From assembly GCA_037447655.1 (NCBI GenBank), contig JBBHKE010001779.1, positions 212,420 through 276,419 on the forward strand: a stretch of 64,000 bases of DNA, read 5' to 3'. Origin of the DNA: Zygnema cylindricum. Its lineage: Eukaryota; Streptophyta; Zygnematophyceae; Zygnematales; Zygnemataceae. The notes beneath the pieces were generated by a model. That model searched no databases. It had not been told where the DNA came from and was given only the letters and a program-made list of their open reading frames with translations. Positions 45,945-56,450 of this stretch are shown piece after piece. The translations under genes and the position numbers were made by a program. Each line of letters starts with the position of its first letter. Position 1 is the stretch's first letter.

Positions 45945-46513
45945 TTCGTTTTTTCAAAACAAAGTTGTACTCTAGTTTATAAATAACTCTAATTTAGGTT
46001 TATGTCAGTAATAATTATTCGCTTTACAGAATCTGACAATCGTAAAATTTCACGTCATAATTATCCGATTTCTTAGGTACACATACAGAATCTGACAAAC
46101 GTACAATTTCACGTCATTATGACGTTTCCACTACGCGGTTTGTGAAAACGTACAATTTCACGTCATAATTATCCGATTTTTAGGTACACATACAGAATCA
46201 GACAAACGTACAATTTCACGTCATTATGACGTTTGCACTACGCGGTTTGTGAAAACGCAGTTACATCATAACGGCATGTATTAAATCATTTTTTGTACTG
46301 TTGTCGTTAATACAGTACAATTTTGCACGGTCAGACACCGATCGTAAGCCACACTATTTAAAACGGCAGTAAACTGAGGTTGTTAACGTTGATTAAAAAA
46401 GTACCTTAAATAATGTAAAGAAAAATTTAGAGTTATTTACTCTTTATAAGATTTTTGGGTCAGAATTCGTGGTGACGGAATTAGCGTTAATAACGCTAAT
46501 TACGATTGGAAGT
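45945..46513. mobile_element. Family A long-form element (A9), partial
   Basis: The right end AACGCTAATTACGATTGGAAGTG is followed by TA; the interior is homologous to the complement of A8. An approximately 80-90-bp internal segment with CGTACAATTTCACGTCAT..GACG is present two to three times (46.02-46.26 kb). The left end is not clear. Confidence 0.55.
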
Positions 46514-47116
46514 GTAGTGTTAATGGAAAATTATGATTAATGATACTATTTAATGCAAAAATATGTGGCCGGTTATAGTCCACGTCTTTAAATAATATTG
46601 TTAACTTTATTTTGTGATGTTAATGATTATTCTCTTGCAAATCTAAATTTTTCGCTACAATTTTTCGGACAGTTTTTCTTTCGACTACAATACTATGTTA
46701 TGAATTATGCAAAAAAGATAAAGTTTTAATTATTAATGTTTACAAAAAATGTCTTAGTTTTTCACATAGAAAATCAATTAGCAAGAAACATATTGTGATG
46801 AGCAAAAAAATAAAAACATATTTTGTAGTATCAAATATATGAAAAATCAAATCACAACCTTGTCCTATTTTCGACTCTGTTATACAATTTCTCAACCTCA
46901 AACCTAACAATTATACAAAATATATAAATTTAAATGTGGTATAAATACTTCCCTTTGGTAATTTGGTAAAAATAAACATTCCGGTTTAAGAAAAAAAAAA
47001 GATAAACACTAGAAAAATTGTGAAAATAAAAAATAAATAAAGAAAAATATATATATGTATAACTAATACTAATAAAATAACAATAATTAGAAAACAAAAC
47101 AAAACAAAACAAAAAT

Positions 47117-49062
47117 CTATGCATTTAAAAGATCTCGGTTGGATCTAACACATAAAAGATAATTAACAATTGAAGCCGCTAGTGCGCTCCTGTTATTTGT
47201 TATCGTGTTCTCGGCATCCAAAAATTTGCATTCCGACATGGAACTAGAAGTCGGAATAGCTAGAATAGATCTAGAAACACCGGCTAGAAAAGGAAATCCT
47301 CCATCTTTCGCACGTACATATGATTTGTTTTTCCACCATTGAAGTATGTTAAAGTTCAATCTTTCATCGTTGGTTAATTTTAAATCAATACAACGTTTCA
47401 ATTCGTCACTAACGAGCGTTTTTTTGTCGGTGGTAATAAAAACCTCATTTTCGTCATCGCTTTCACCAAAATAATTGTGGAAACCGTCCATATTTTGCGA
47501 TATTTTTCGTTTTTTTGTGATATATTGAGGACTACCGAAATCAACGTCATCACCTAGGTCGTTAGCAAGTTCTCGAAGTTTTACCCTAGCGCTTTCAATT
47601 TCGGTTTTCGATACCCCAATTATTTCAAGCTTTTGTTTTTGTCGGGGATCTAAGAGAGCCACGATAACATGATAATCATGAAGGCCCAACTTCGGCAACG
47701 CAAATTTCATAAAAAGTTATTTCAACTTTTGCAAGTTTGGGGAATCGGCCAGGCATTCTTTTTCACCGTCATTGTAAGATGTTTTTTTATCTTACAATGG
47801 TTATGCGTAGACGTTAGTTCAAACAAAACCAAATGTAAAGTTGGTTCTTTGAACTTTTCCAACTTTAGGGTCGCTTCTTGAAACCTTTCAAAAAAATCGA
47901 ATAAATTCGGTTAGGTGAGTCTTATCGATACAAGCAAAAAGTATCAATTTATTTTTTGCTTGAGCGATTGGTCCTATCTCATTGGATGCATCGTAAATAC
48001 TATTAAGCATTCCGAAAAAATAATTCCACCGCGTTGCGTTTTCTTGTTTTAAAGTGTTTTTCAAACAAAAATTGTAAATTACTCTGTTTGAAAAACGTGA
48101 CCAATGATTTACACGCATCTATTAGATCAAAGAATTAAGGAACTTCCACATCGTATTTGTATTTTTTGGAAGTTCCGCTCTTGTTCAAAATCGTTGTCAC
48201 AATTGTAGCAATTTTATGGTCCACATAAGGTATCCAAGTAAACATACTCTGTAGACCTTCAGTCGCACACATGTTAGAGCCACTGTCGGTGACAACAACG
48301 CAACGATTTGCCAAAACATCAAAATTGGACAATTAATTTTTGAAAGCCGTTAAAACATTTTCCGCGGTATGTTTTTCCTCCGGAAAATGATCGACTTGAA
48401 GCGTCCGAGCATGAAGTTTAAATTCTTTGTCAATAAAATGAGCCGTTACTGACATGAATGAGGTTTTTTTTATTGTCTCGGTCTAGAGATCGGTCGTAAA
48501 TGCGACGAAAATATTGTTATCAATATTTTCTTTAAGTTTTGGGATGATCAAACTACGAATATCTTTGGCAGAAGATATAATGTAGTTTTTTACGCCATTG
48601 GCGGACGGGAGTAGTTGGTCGATGTCAACACTTTTGTTGGACGAAACACCAACATCAAATCATGCTTGACAAAATGCTTGAAAATCTGGGAATAAAAAAA
48701 ATAAAAAATAGCATATTGTTAACCATGATCAATAAATAAGGTTTATATCAAAATAACATCATGACAAACCAAATAATAATAAAAAAATAAAAATAAGCGT
48801 ACGAATATCAATTATAGATAAGAAAATAGTGATGACGCTCAATAATATAAATTTATTAACAAAACAAGTTATAATGACATATACATTAACGCCATCCTAA
48901 ATGGAATTCAAAATAAATCATACCTGAATCGTCGACCATCGAAAATGGTCGAAGGTCCTCGCAACACATCAACGCCACCATTTTCGCATTTTTTTTTCGG
49001 TCACTAGTTTTCGCCTCCGTTTTTTAGAGAAAATTACGAAGAATTCCTCTAGAACTATCCAT
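47117..49062 (-). pseudogene. hAT transposase (BED/ZBED type), inactivated
   Basis: Exon a, 49062-48924: short N-terminal part with MVALMCCEDLRPFSMVDDSG. An intron (GT at 48923, AG ending 48686) follows. Exon b, 48685-47117: FQAFCQA, SANGVKNYI, the catalytic-core strand VAFTTDL, VTAHFIDKEFKLHARTLQVDHF, the VTDSGSNMCATEG / VDHKIATIV segment and the C-terminal dimerisation motif (LAIPTSSSMSECKFLDAENTITNNRS is the region near 47200; key residues IP, SSSMSE, NR). Nonsense codons replace Trp after CQA and in TDLW, and another follows TAFKN; the frame also breaks near 47880 and 48130. The C-terminal block is the best preserved. Confidence 0.88.
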
Positions 49063-49573
49063 GTCGCCCAAAGCTAAACATGTGTGAGTGTTAATTGTTG
49101 AAGTACCGTTTGTTGACTTATATTGATAAACTACAAATCATGTATTACAAGCCACTAACCCTCCCCCCTTTACTATGTATTTGTTTGATGTTTTAGTTTC
49201 ATAGACATGTTCAAATTTTTTCCAACAACTTTAAGTGGCCCTGCTTTCTTTCACTAGGTAATACTGAGCACTTTCACCATTTTTTGATTTTTGAAGTTCG
49301 TTTTGGATTGTAGTCTTAAGAGAAGCGAGATTGCTTTTGTCCATTTTGGTCTATAACTAGGTTTTGTTTGAATTGTGGTAAAGTTTTTCTAACTTAAATA
49401 GCATTCCCATTTGTCGATTTATTGTTTGAAACATGTGAGTAAGTTAATAATTAGGATTTGTCTTGGGAAATTGACGTAATAATTTGATTTCCGCTGATTT
49501 ATTAGCTAATAATGACTACATGTCGCGTGACATTGACTTAATAATATGATATATTTGTGGAAACGCAATGTAA

Positions 49574-50350
49574 GGGTATGTCCCCATGTGCATAAGTAAG
49601 GGTTTTTTTCTGTCGTTTTCGTGTAAAACTTAGCGCCGTACTGCCTAAGTTCCTACCGTACGGAGGAATCGCAAATTTGTAGAGTACAATTTGCGTCATC
49701 CTCGAACATAGGATGTACGAAAATTTGTCGTCTTGTGTTTTTCGACCCACTTCGACGACAAAAAGCGTCATCTTCAACCTTATCTTTAAAACACTTGCGC
49801 GATGTGTTTTAAAACTAGGGATTTTCTATAAACAAATAGGAACATATGTTCGCACGTGCCGTAATTTAAAAAAAAAATCATACGATTTCCAAGGGCAAAG
49901 AAAAGTACAGAATTCGCTAAGTTTTGTCCGTTTGCGTTCAATACGACGAAGAGAAGTTCACAATTTGTTTGATTTTGTCTGTTTTCTTTCAGTACCATTT
50001 TTTTTTTGTAGGGGTCTCGAAATTTCGATGCCATTTCACGTCGAGCGAACAGGCGACGCGAAGGCAAAATGCTTCGTCTTGAACCGTGAAACTTCATAGG
50101 CTGGAAGGCGGTATGTCTACCATGTCACGGTAAGACATGCGACGTCAAAAGCAGTTCCAAAAAATAACGTGCGATAACACAGATCGTAGACGTTGACAAC
50201 CGTCACAGGTATTGTCGACGTATACAATCGTCACAAACGTAAGTTACGATTACGTTCTTACACATAGAGACACTTGAAAACCGGGTCCGGCGGATCCGCG
50301 CTAAAATACAAAGTAAGTTCACTAAGTTACAAGTACATGGGGACATACCC
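49574..50350. mobile_element. Family D element (D1) nested in the hAT element
   Basis: 777 bp with ends GGGTATGTCCCCATGTG and TACATGGGGACATACCC, flanked by TAA on both sides (49571-49573, 50351-50353). No transposase. Confidence 0.8.
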
Positions 50351-50548
50351 TAAAATTCATAATTAGCACTTTGCAAAATGCACGATGTATGAGTAAGCCA
50401 ATAATTACGATCTGTCGCGTTATATTGATATAATAATTTGACATATTTTTGGAAACACCGCATAAAGTGCATTATTAACACTTTACAATAGATTACGATT
50501 TGCGGCCCTTATCTTTTTGTAAGATTCGCGAAATGAATAGTGTTAGTA

Positions 50549-50745
50549 CACCGCCAATCGCTATTAGAGTCAAGGATTAAATAGCGTCAAAAAACAATTA
50601 GCGTTATTGATTCTAATTTAGTACCTGAGACGTGGCAGATTATGGTCCACGTACTTAAATAGCGTTATTAATTGTATTTCAGGTTTTTTTTTTTGAAAAA
50701 AGGGCAACGAATTGGCGTTATATACTCTAATAGCGATTGGCGGTG
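50549..50745. mobile_element. Family A MITE (A10) nested in the hAT element
   Basis: 197 bp with ends CACCGCCAATCGCTATTAGAG and CTAATAGCGATTGGCGGTG, flanked by TA. The 21-bp terminal repeats look identical, so this is one of the younger copies. Confidence 0.88.
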
Positions 50746-51391
50746 TACCGTGTCAGATTTGCGACGCTAATCATGATGCCACGTACTTCCACGATACCAA
50801 AAGTACAAAGAACAATAATGTTGAAAAAAAAAGTACAAAATTTTCATTTATTTTGGTGTTTTTTTTGACCGACCGTAACCGACCGTTTTTTTTTTTCCTA
50901 GTGAGTCAACCGACCGTAACCGCCCGACCCCCAAAATTGGCAACCGAATCCGTTCCGGATCCGGCGCGGGCGGTCGGTTAACGGTCGGTCACGGTTTCGG
51001 TTGACCGTTTGCGACCTCTGCCCGGTAATCGATGTATTGCTGCGATATAACGAGAAGCTTAATGTCGTGATATTAAGCCGATATATCGGCCGATAATTCG
51101 ATATATCGATATATTTCTACCGCGATATATCGAAGTTGACGCTAGGTCATTTTTTTTTCAAAAGGGCGCTTTCTCAGGGAGGAGGGGGTGGGGGGGAGAT
51201 TTTCCGTACTGTTTTCCGCACCACACCCAACATTCTACAAATAAATAGAGATAATTTTTGTTGGTCCCGGAGCGATATATCGAGACCTCTGACCGCTCGA
51301 TACTGATAAATCCGATATCGAATTCATCGCGATAAATGTTTACCCGATACACAACACTGATTTCTTAAAGCCGAGCATTTCTGACCCACAA

Positions 51392-51401
51392 NNNNNNNNN
51401 N
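51392..51401. other. Assembly gap (10 N)
   Basis: A run of ten N directly before a tandem array. Its length is probably a placeholder; sequence order across it depends on the scaffolding. Confidence 0.95.
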
Positions 51402-51545
51402 TGGACTAACCAATGTCGCAGGTTTCATCTTTGGAACTCAGATAAAAGAACACGACAATGGACTAACCGATGTCGAAGGTTTCAAATATAAAAATCAAAT
51501 AAAGGAATACGACAATGGACTAACCGACGTCGTAGGTTTCATCTA
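51402..51545. repeat. About 64-bp tandem repeat (ATGGACTAACCGATGTCG)
   Basis: Three units beginning TGGACTAACC and containing TGTCGNAGGTTTCA. The array starts at the gap, so more copies may be missing. Confidence 0.85.
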
Positions 51546-51714
51546 CATAAGAGATGAGACCATAAAGTAAAAGCAATCTAATCAGACGTCTACGTATTGT
51601 CACAGCACGAAATCCTCCTTTTCCAGGAGTTGATTGCTGCCTTACTACTCTTCCACTCGGACTCAAACGACTGGCAGAAGACACCCTATGAAACCCGGTG
51701 TTAATAGGAGAAAG

Positions 51715-52160
51715 CATGGGGAAATAAACTCAATATATGTACTTTAGATGCTGCAGCCAATCAGGTAACAGCATGGGGAAATAGACTCAATACATCTACT
51801 TTGGATGCTGCAGCCAATCAGGTAACAGCATAAGGAAATAAACTAAAAATATAAACTTTGGAAGCTGTAGCCAATCAGGTAACAGCACAAGAAAATAGAC
51901 TCAAGGTTTCTACTTTGGACGCTGTAACCAATCAGGTAACAGCAAAAAGAAATAAGCTCAGGATTTCTACTTTGGACACTGTAGCCAATCAGGTAACAGC
52001 ATAAAGAAATAAATTCAAAAAAGTTACTTTGGCAGCTGGAGCCATGAGGAATTAGACCCAAAAAAGTTTCTTTGGAAGCTGCAGCCAATCAGGTGACAGC
52101 ATGAGGCGATAGATTCTTTGAAATTACTATGAAAGGTGGAGCCAATCAGGTGAGACGTCA
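51715..52160 (-). repeat. 63-bp tandem array with one CCAAT box per unit
   Basis: Seven to eight units of roughly 60-63 bp, each with GCWGYAGCCAATCAGGTAACAG, then AAATARACTCAA and CTACTTTGGA. Because 63 is divisible by three, the minus strand stays open across several units and would give a repeating CCYLIGYSVQSRN peptide, with no other sign of coding. Confidence 0.85.
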
Positions 52161-52855
52161 GCTGCAAGATGTTTGCAGCTGACGTTTTTTCAGCAAGAGG
52201 TGTTTTGATAACATTTGAAAGAGATGGATCAAAGCAAATTAAGCAAAAGGTTACTGGAAAGAAGATCGTTCTTTGTTTGAACCTGCAAGGATTAATTTTA
52301 TTATTTTTTGGCATTCCATGAAGGGAGGAGACTGGAGAAGCAAAGGAGCAGACTGGAGATAAAGCAAAACTCTAGATGACACATAGCTGCATGTGGAAAG
52401 GACTCTTGACATATCATGTGAATATTCAAAATTGTAAGGGCAACAAATTCAGCGTTTCAAAGAGTGTTTCGTAGATAGATTTTAAAATTTTCCTGCACGA
52501 TTCTCCACGGTGATTTAGGCCAAGCCGGCAAAAGTCCATTGGCCCTCCCGTTTCACGGCAGAAAATTAAAGGACTTGGGAACGCTTTTTCTGGCAAACAA
52601 AAACAATTCGACCAATAGAATTTTGTCTTGGTTACCAAATCAGATACGACAGCCAAGCGAAGGGCTCTCCTTATAATGACATTTGATATAAATATTAATA
52701 GTGTTACTATATGAACTTCCACTGACCTTCTGAATTTGGCCTTTTGCGCAGGAATTTGACAGGTTCCTGAATTTACTATAGATAATAATTTCTGCCTTAA
52801 TTATTAATACTGTCTGTATCTGAAGTTCCACTGACGTTTTGAATTTGGCGTACGA
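52161..52855. other. Intergenic stretch, nothing recognised
   Basis: About 0.7 kb. Two copies of a short GAAGTTCCACTGAC..TTTTGAATTTGGC segment (about 52710 and 52815) are the only structure seen. Confidence 0.4.
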
Positions 52856-52859
52856 TTTG

Positions 52860-53069
52860 TGTGCAATCTGTCAGATTTTGTACGTGTAACCTATATTAGT
52901 GTAAGCATGTTTGCGACCGACATTTACTTTTTTCAAAGACCCAAATTATAATTATTAAACAATTAGAATGTATGTTTTTTTTCAAAATTTTCAAATTCTT
53001 AATTATCGTAAACCACGGTAATTATTCATATACGCTAAAGAAACTTCTACGCTAATAGCGTTGGCGGTG
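52860..53069. mobile_element. Family A fragment (A11)
   Basis: The right end ACGCTAATAGCGTTGGCGGTG is followed by TA; upstream CTGTCAGATTTTGTACGTG resembles the long forms A8/A9. Left end unclear. Confidence 0.5.
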
Positions 53070-53076
53070 TAGAGTA

Positions 53077-53622
53077 CACCGTAAATCGCTATAAGAGTAA
53101 AGGAATAAATAGCGTAAAAAAAGAATTAGTGTTATTAACACTAATCGGGATTTATTCTTTTTTTTTTAATATGTATACTAATTAATCACTGACTGTAATT
53201 TGGGTTGTCCAGAATAATAAATACCCGCCCATAAAATGTCTACAGTAATATGTGTATCCGTACAAATTTTGACAATTCATACGCCGTCGCGTTGTTCACA
53301 CGGTCGACGGACGAACATATGAGAACGTGATTTTTTTCGACGAGTTTGCGTCTCTTTCTTCCAGTGCACATTCACATGTGTGTGCAATAATGTTAAGTGT
53401 CTTTTTATGCCTTTGTAATTCAAAAAGTACCATTTCGTACAGAGATATCCTTTCCGTACGCCACACTATTTCCATTGAGGTGTACTTCCATTATTAACGC
53501 TAATTGAAATAAAACCCTAATTAGAATAATGGAAAAAATATAATTATGGATTGTATTTAAGGTTTTTTTCTTTTTAAAGGGCAACGAATTGGCGTTATAT
53601 ACTCTAATAGCGATTGACGGTG
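53077..53622. mobile_element. Family A element, long form (A12)
   Basis: 546 bp with ends CACCGTAAATCGCTATAAGAG and CTAATAGCGATTGACGGTG, flanked by TA (53075-53076, 53623-53624). Confidence 0.75.
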
Positions 53623-53649
53623 TACTGTACTGAACTGTACTATACAGTA

Positions 53650-54032
53650 CACCTATAATCGCTATTAGCGCTATTAACGCTAATTCGGCGCCCCCAGATT
53701 TTGACCCCATAACCCTAAATAGAATTACTAACACTACTTGTTTTTTTCCTTTTATTGGGGTACTGGTTATTTAGCGTTGGTAACTCTAGTTTATGGTCAT
53801 CTTCAATATAGTGGTGTACGAAACGTGTCGATTTTCCAAACTGGTACTTTTAAGTAATCAAGTACGAAACATGGATTAAAATAATCGCGAACGCATGTAA
53901 ACTGCCCTCAAATAAAAGGCAGATTGAGAAAGTACCTATTTTAGTGTAAAGATATTGAACGTGTATTAATTATACGGAGAAAACCCAGATTATATAGTAA
54001 TGAATCAATTAGAGTAAAATGACGCGGCGGTG
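53650..54032. mobile_element. Family A element (A13)
   Basis: The left end CACCTATAATCGCTATTAGCG after TA is clear; the right end is degenerate (TTAGAGTAAAATGACGCGGCGGTG then TA). About 383 bp. Confidence 0.6.
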
Positions 54033-54214
54033 TATGATTCGTTTATAGTTGTTCAAACCGTTTAGAACTAACGATTCAATCGCGGCGAATTATACGGAAG
54101 TAACGCATTGAACGATTTGAAAATCGTTAAAATCGTTAGTGATTTTGTATCCGTACTATTTCGTACATGTAAAAAATTCCGTACGATCATACAAAATCCA
54201 AAATTCCAAACTTA

Positions 54215-55535
54215 GGGCACTTTCCCATGTGCTAAAGTTACAGTTATTTTCTGTCGTTTTCCTTTATAACTTGGAAAAAAAGAAAAAAAATTGCAGCCGT
54301 ACCAAAAAAATCAAATGACCGCCATACAAGTTGCGTTCCATTTAAACTTTAGTTGTACCAAAATTTGTCGTCTATCGCGATGCAGTTTGTCGTATAACAC
54401 GTTTCAACCCATTTTTGCGTCCTTTCGGCTCATCTTCAAACTTTATATAAAATCACCTCGCGAGGTGATTCTGGATATAGTTCCATGAGGTGAGTGAATA
54501 GGCAGATGTTGTCGCACGTGTCGGTAGTTTTTGACATTTTTTTTGCCCGTAGTACCAAGAAAAAAACCCACTGCACGTTTACAGCATAGTTCAAAAGTAG
54601 GCGTTTTTATGGTAGGCCTTTGGTTGGCGCCTTTATCGTAAGCTCTGTTATGGGCTTTTCATGTGATCTTTTTAGATCGCTAATTTGATCAGCGACCGTC
54701 CGATCTCTTGAATTTGACGGTGTAATTTTTTTTGTTGGTCCGAATGTTTTAATTGGTCCAATTTTTGGTCCGACTGTTTTAATTAGTTTGAAAAGGTCCG
54801 AATACAATATGGGTCTTAAGGTCATATTGTATGTTTTGTATAGAATAGGCATATTGTATGGGCCTACTTTCACCTACTTTTGAATTATGGTTTACAGCAT
54901 GTGCGTGACTTCTTTCCGTGCGATTTTTTCCATACTGGGGCCGTGGAGGGGTCTCGACCAACGAACGCCATTTCGCAAAAACGAAGTTTGTGAAGGCGCC
55001 TCTTTCTCTCTCCCTCTCTCACTACCGCGTCCATCTCACAAGTCTTGCAACGAAAAAACGTTTATAATGGAATCAAAGGAAAGATCTATGAAAACAATTT
55101 CTTCTGACTATCTTTGGGCGTGTTTTGATGGCAAATAAAGTGAAAAAAGACAAAATAATACAATCAAGAAACCATGGCGGAAAGTTTTAGAATTTGTGAC
55201 GTCGTTGCTGTCATAGTCGAGCGTGACATGCGTGACGTCATAATGTCGCAAACCCTAAACATCTGCAATGCCTCCACGTCGACAATGTGGCGTACAGACA
55301 TTGCGAAGTGACCGAAACTGTACAGCGTGGACGTTAGAAAAAGAAGCTGAGTGGAAGTTTCGCAACATTTTGTGTACCGTTTATGTGTCACATGTTTCGT
55401 ACATGTCTACGCTTGTCACTTTTTGAAGTAACAAGTTATTTGCGGTTACATCGGAATGCTGTAAAAGCTGTACGGAGAATCTTCGCTAGAAACAAAGTTA
55501 CAAGATTAAAGTTTCGGTTACATGGGAAAGTGCCC
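54215..55535. mobile_element. Family D element (D2) with a nested family F MITE
   Basis: 1321 bp with ends GGGCACTTTCCCATGTG and TACATGGGAAAGTGCCC, flanked by TTA on both sides (54212-54214, 55536-55538). A perfect palindrome TCACCTCGCGAGGTGA lies at 54453-54468. A 305-bp family F element is inserted at 54585. Confidence 0.82.
54585..54889. mobile_element. Family F hAT-like MITE (F1), perfect 8-bp target duplication
   Basis: 305 bp with ends CATAGTTCAAAAGTAGGCG and CACCTACTTTTGAATTATG, flanked on both sides by GTTTACAG (54577-54584, 54890-54897). Interior TTGGTCCGAATGTTTTAATT and CATATTGTATG motifs. Non-coding. Confidence 0.88.
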
Positions 55536-55538
55536 TTA

Positions 55539-56133
55539 CCTCGCGCTAATGGTGCAACACTGAAACGTCTCTTTTCGTAAATTTCCAAAGAATAATAGTG
55601 GAACTGTTTTTTGTGCCAATCATGTTCTCAATCGTTCTTGGGAGAAAGTTTTTGTGTCGTCGAACAACAAATTTTGCTAAAAACATCTTGTAATGGAGAG
55701 CCAATACGGTCGCCACATTTAACGACTGTTCAGCTGACGACTTAGGTTTTTTGTAAACCACGTAAGGACCAATAATCCGTACTTCTCAAAAGACGTACAA
55801 TTTTATATTTTGTTTTTCGAACGACTTCGTACTTTGTTTTAAACTTTTACACTTCGTAATTTGTTCTTTGGTACAATCTATTGGCTTGTCCTCAGCGAAA
55901 GCCAAGGCCAAGGATTTGTGCCACTATAGCGTCCATTTCATTGGCGCATGATTGCAAGGCGGATACGGATGGACGGACGGGACTGTCGGACGGGCTAGCT
56001 TGGACAACCAACAGACCAAAAAGTCGTGGAAAACGGTCTTCAAAACTCACTTAACGACAAATGTCATGGTGCAAAAACGTACAGATCGACGTATAAGCGA
56101 CAAAAGTGCCAGAAAACGCTGCGCTACAAGAAG
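55539..56133. other. Intergenic stretch between F1/D2 and F2
   Basis: About 0.6 kb with no supported ORF or repeat. Confidence 0.4.
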
Positions 56134-56442
56134 CTTAGTTCAAAAGTAGGTGAAAGTAGGCCCATACAATATGCCTATTGTATGCAAAACATACAATATG
56201 ACCTTAAGACCCATATTGTATTCGGACCTTATTAGGACCAATTAAAACATTCGGACCAAAAATTGGGCCAATTAAAACATTCGGACCAAATAATTTTTGC
56301 TTACACCGTCAGATTCTGACGATCGGACGGTCTCTGATCAAAGTAGCGATCTAAGAAGATCCCATGAAAAGCCCATAACACAACTTACGAGAAAGGCGCC
56401 GACCAAAGGCCCACCATAAAAAACGCCTACTTTTTAACTATG
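56134..56442. mobile_element. Family F hAT-like MITE (F2), perfect 8-bp target duplication
   Basis: 309 bp, inverted relative to F1, with ends CTTAGTTCAAAAGTAGGTG and GCCTACTTTTTAACTATG, flanked by ACAAGAAG on both sides (56126-56133, 56443-56450). Confidence 0.88.
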
Positions 56443-56450
56443 ACAAGAAG

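Larger units (their letters stand above)
45633..51020 (-). mobile_element. Family C hAT transposon with transposase relic (C1), 5.4 kb
   Basis: Inverted ends CAGAGGTCGCAAAAG.. and ..GTTTGCGACCTCTG, with an 8-bp target duplication TCCGGTAA / CCCGGTAA (7/8) inside a family B element. Subterminal ACCGACCGTTAACC blocks lie at both ends. The interior contains a broken hAT transposase plus younger family A and D insertions. CAGAG ends, 8-bp duplication and hAT transposase all agree. Confidence 0.85.
45568..51360. mobile_element. Family B element (B4) split by the 5.4-kb hAT element
   Basis: The left arm 45568-45632 starts TGGTGTTGTGTATCG. The right arm 51021-51360 ends CCCGATACACAACACT. When the arms are compared with family B copy B1 read from its right end, they join collinearly (TTGCCGATATTC.., TTTTGGGTATCCGGTAA/TCGATG). 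The 8-bp flanks ATTCTTAA (45560-45567) and TTTCTTAA (51361-51368) match at 7/8. Confidence 0.75.

Noticed and set aside
45568-51360. Family B ends as the termini of the hAT transposase element itself
   Set aside because: The CAGAGGTCGC ends inside them carry their own 8-bp duplication and the B arms join collinearly, so the transposase belongs to the inner element.
51843-52314. Minus-strand ORFs with repeating CCYLIGYSVQSRN units, looking like a repeat protein
   Set aside because: The repeat follows from a 63-bp tandem array whose length is a multiple of three; no start context, splice sites or family similarity.
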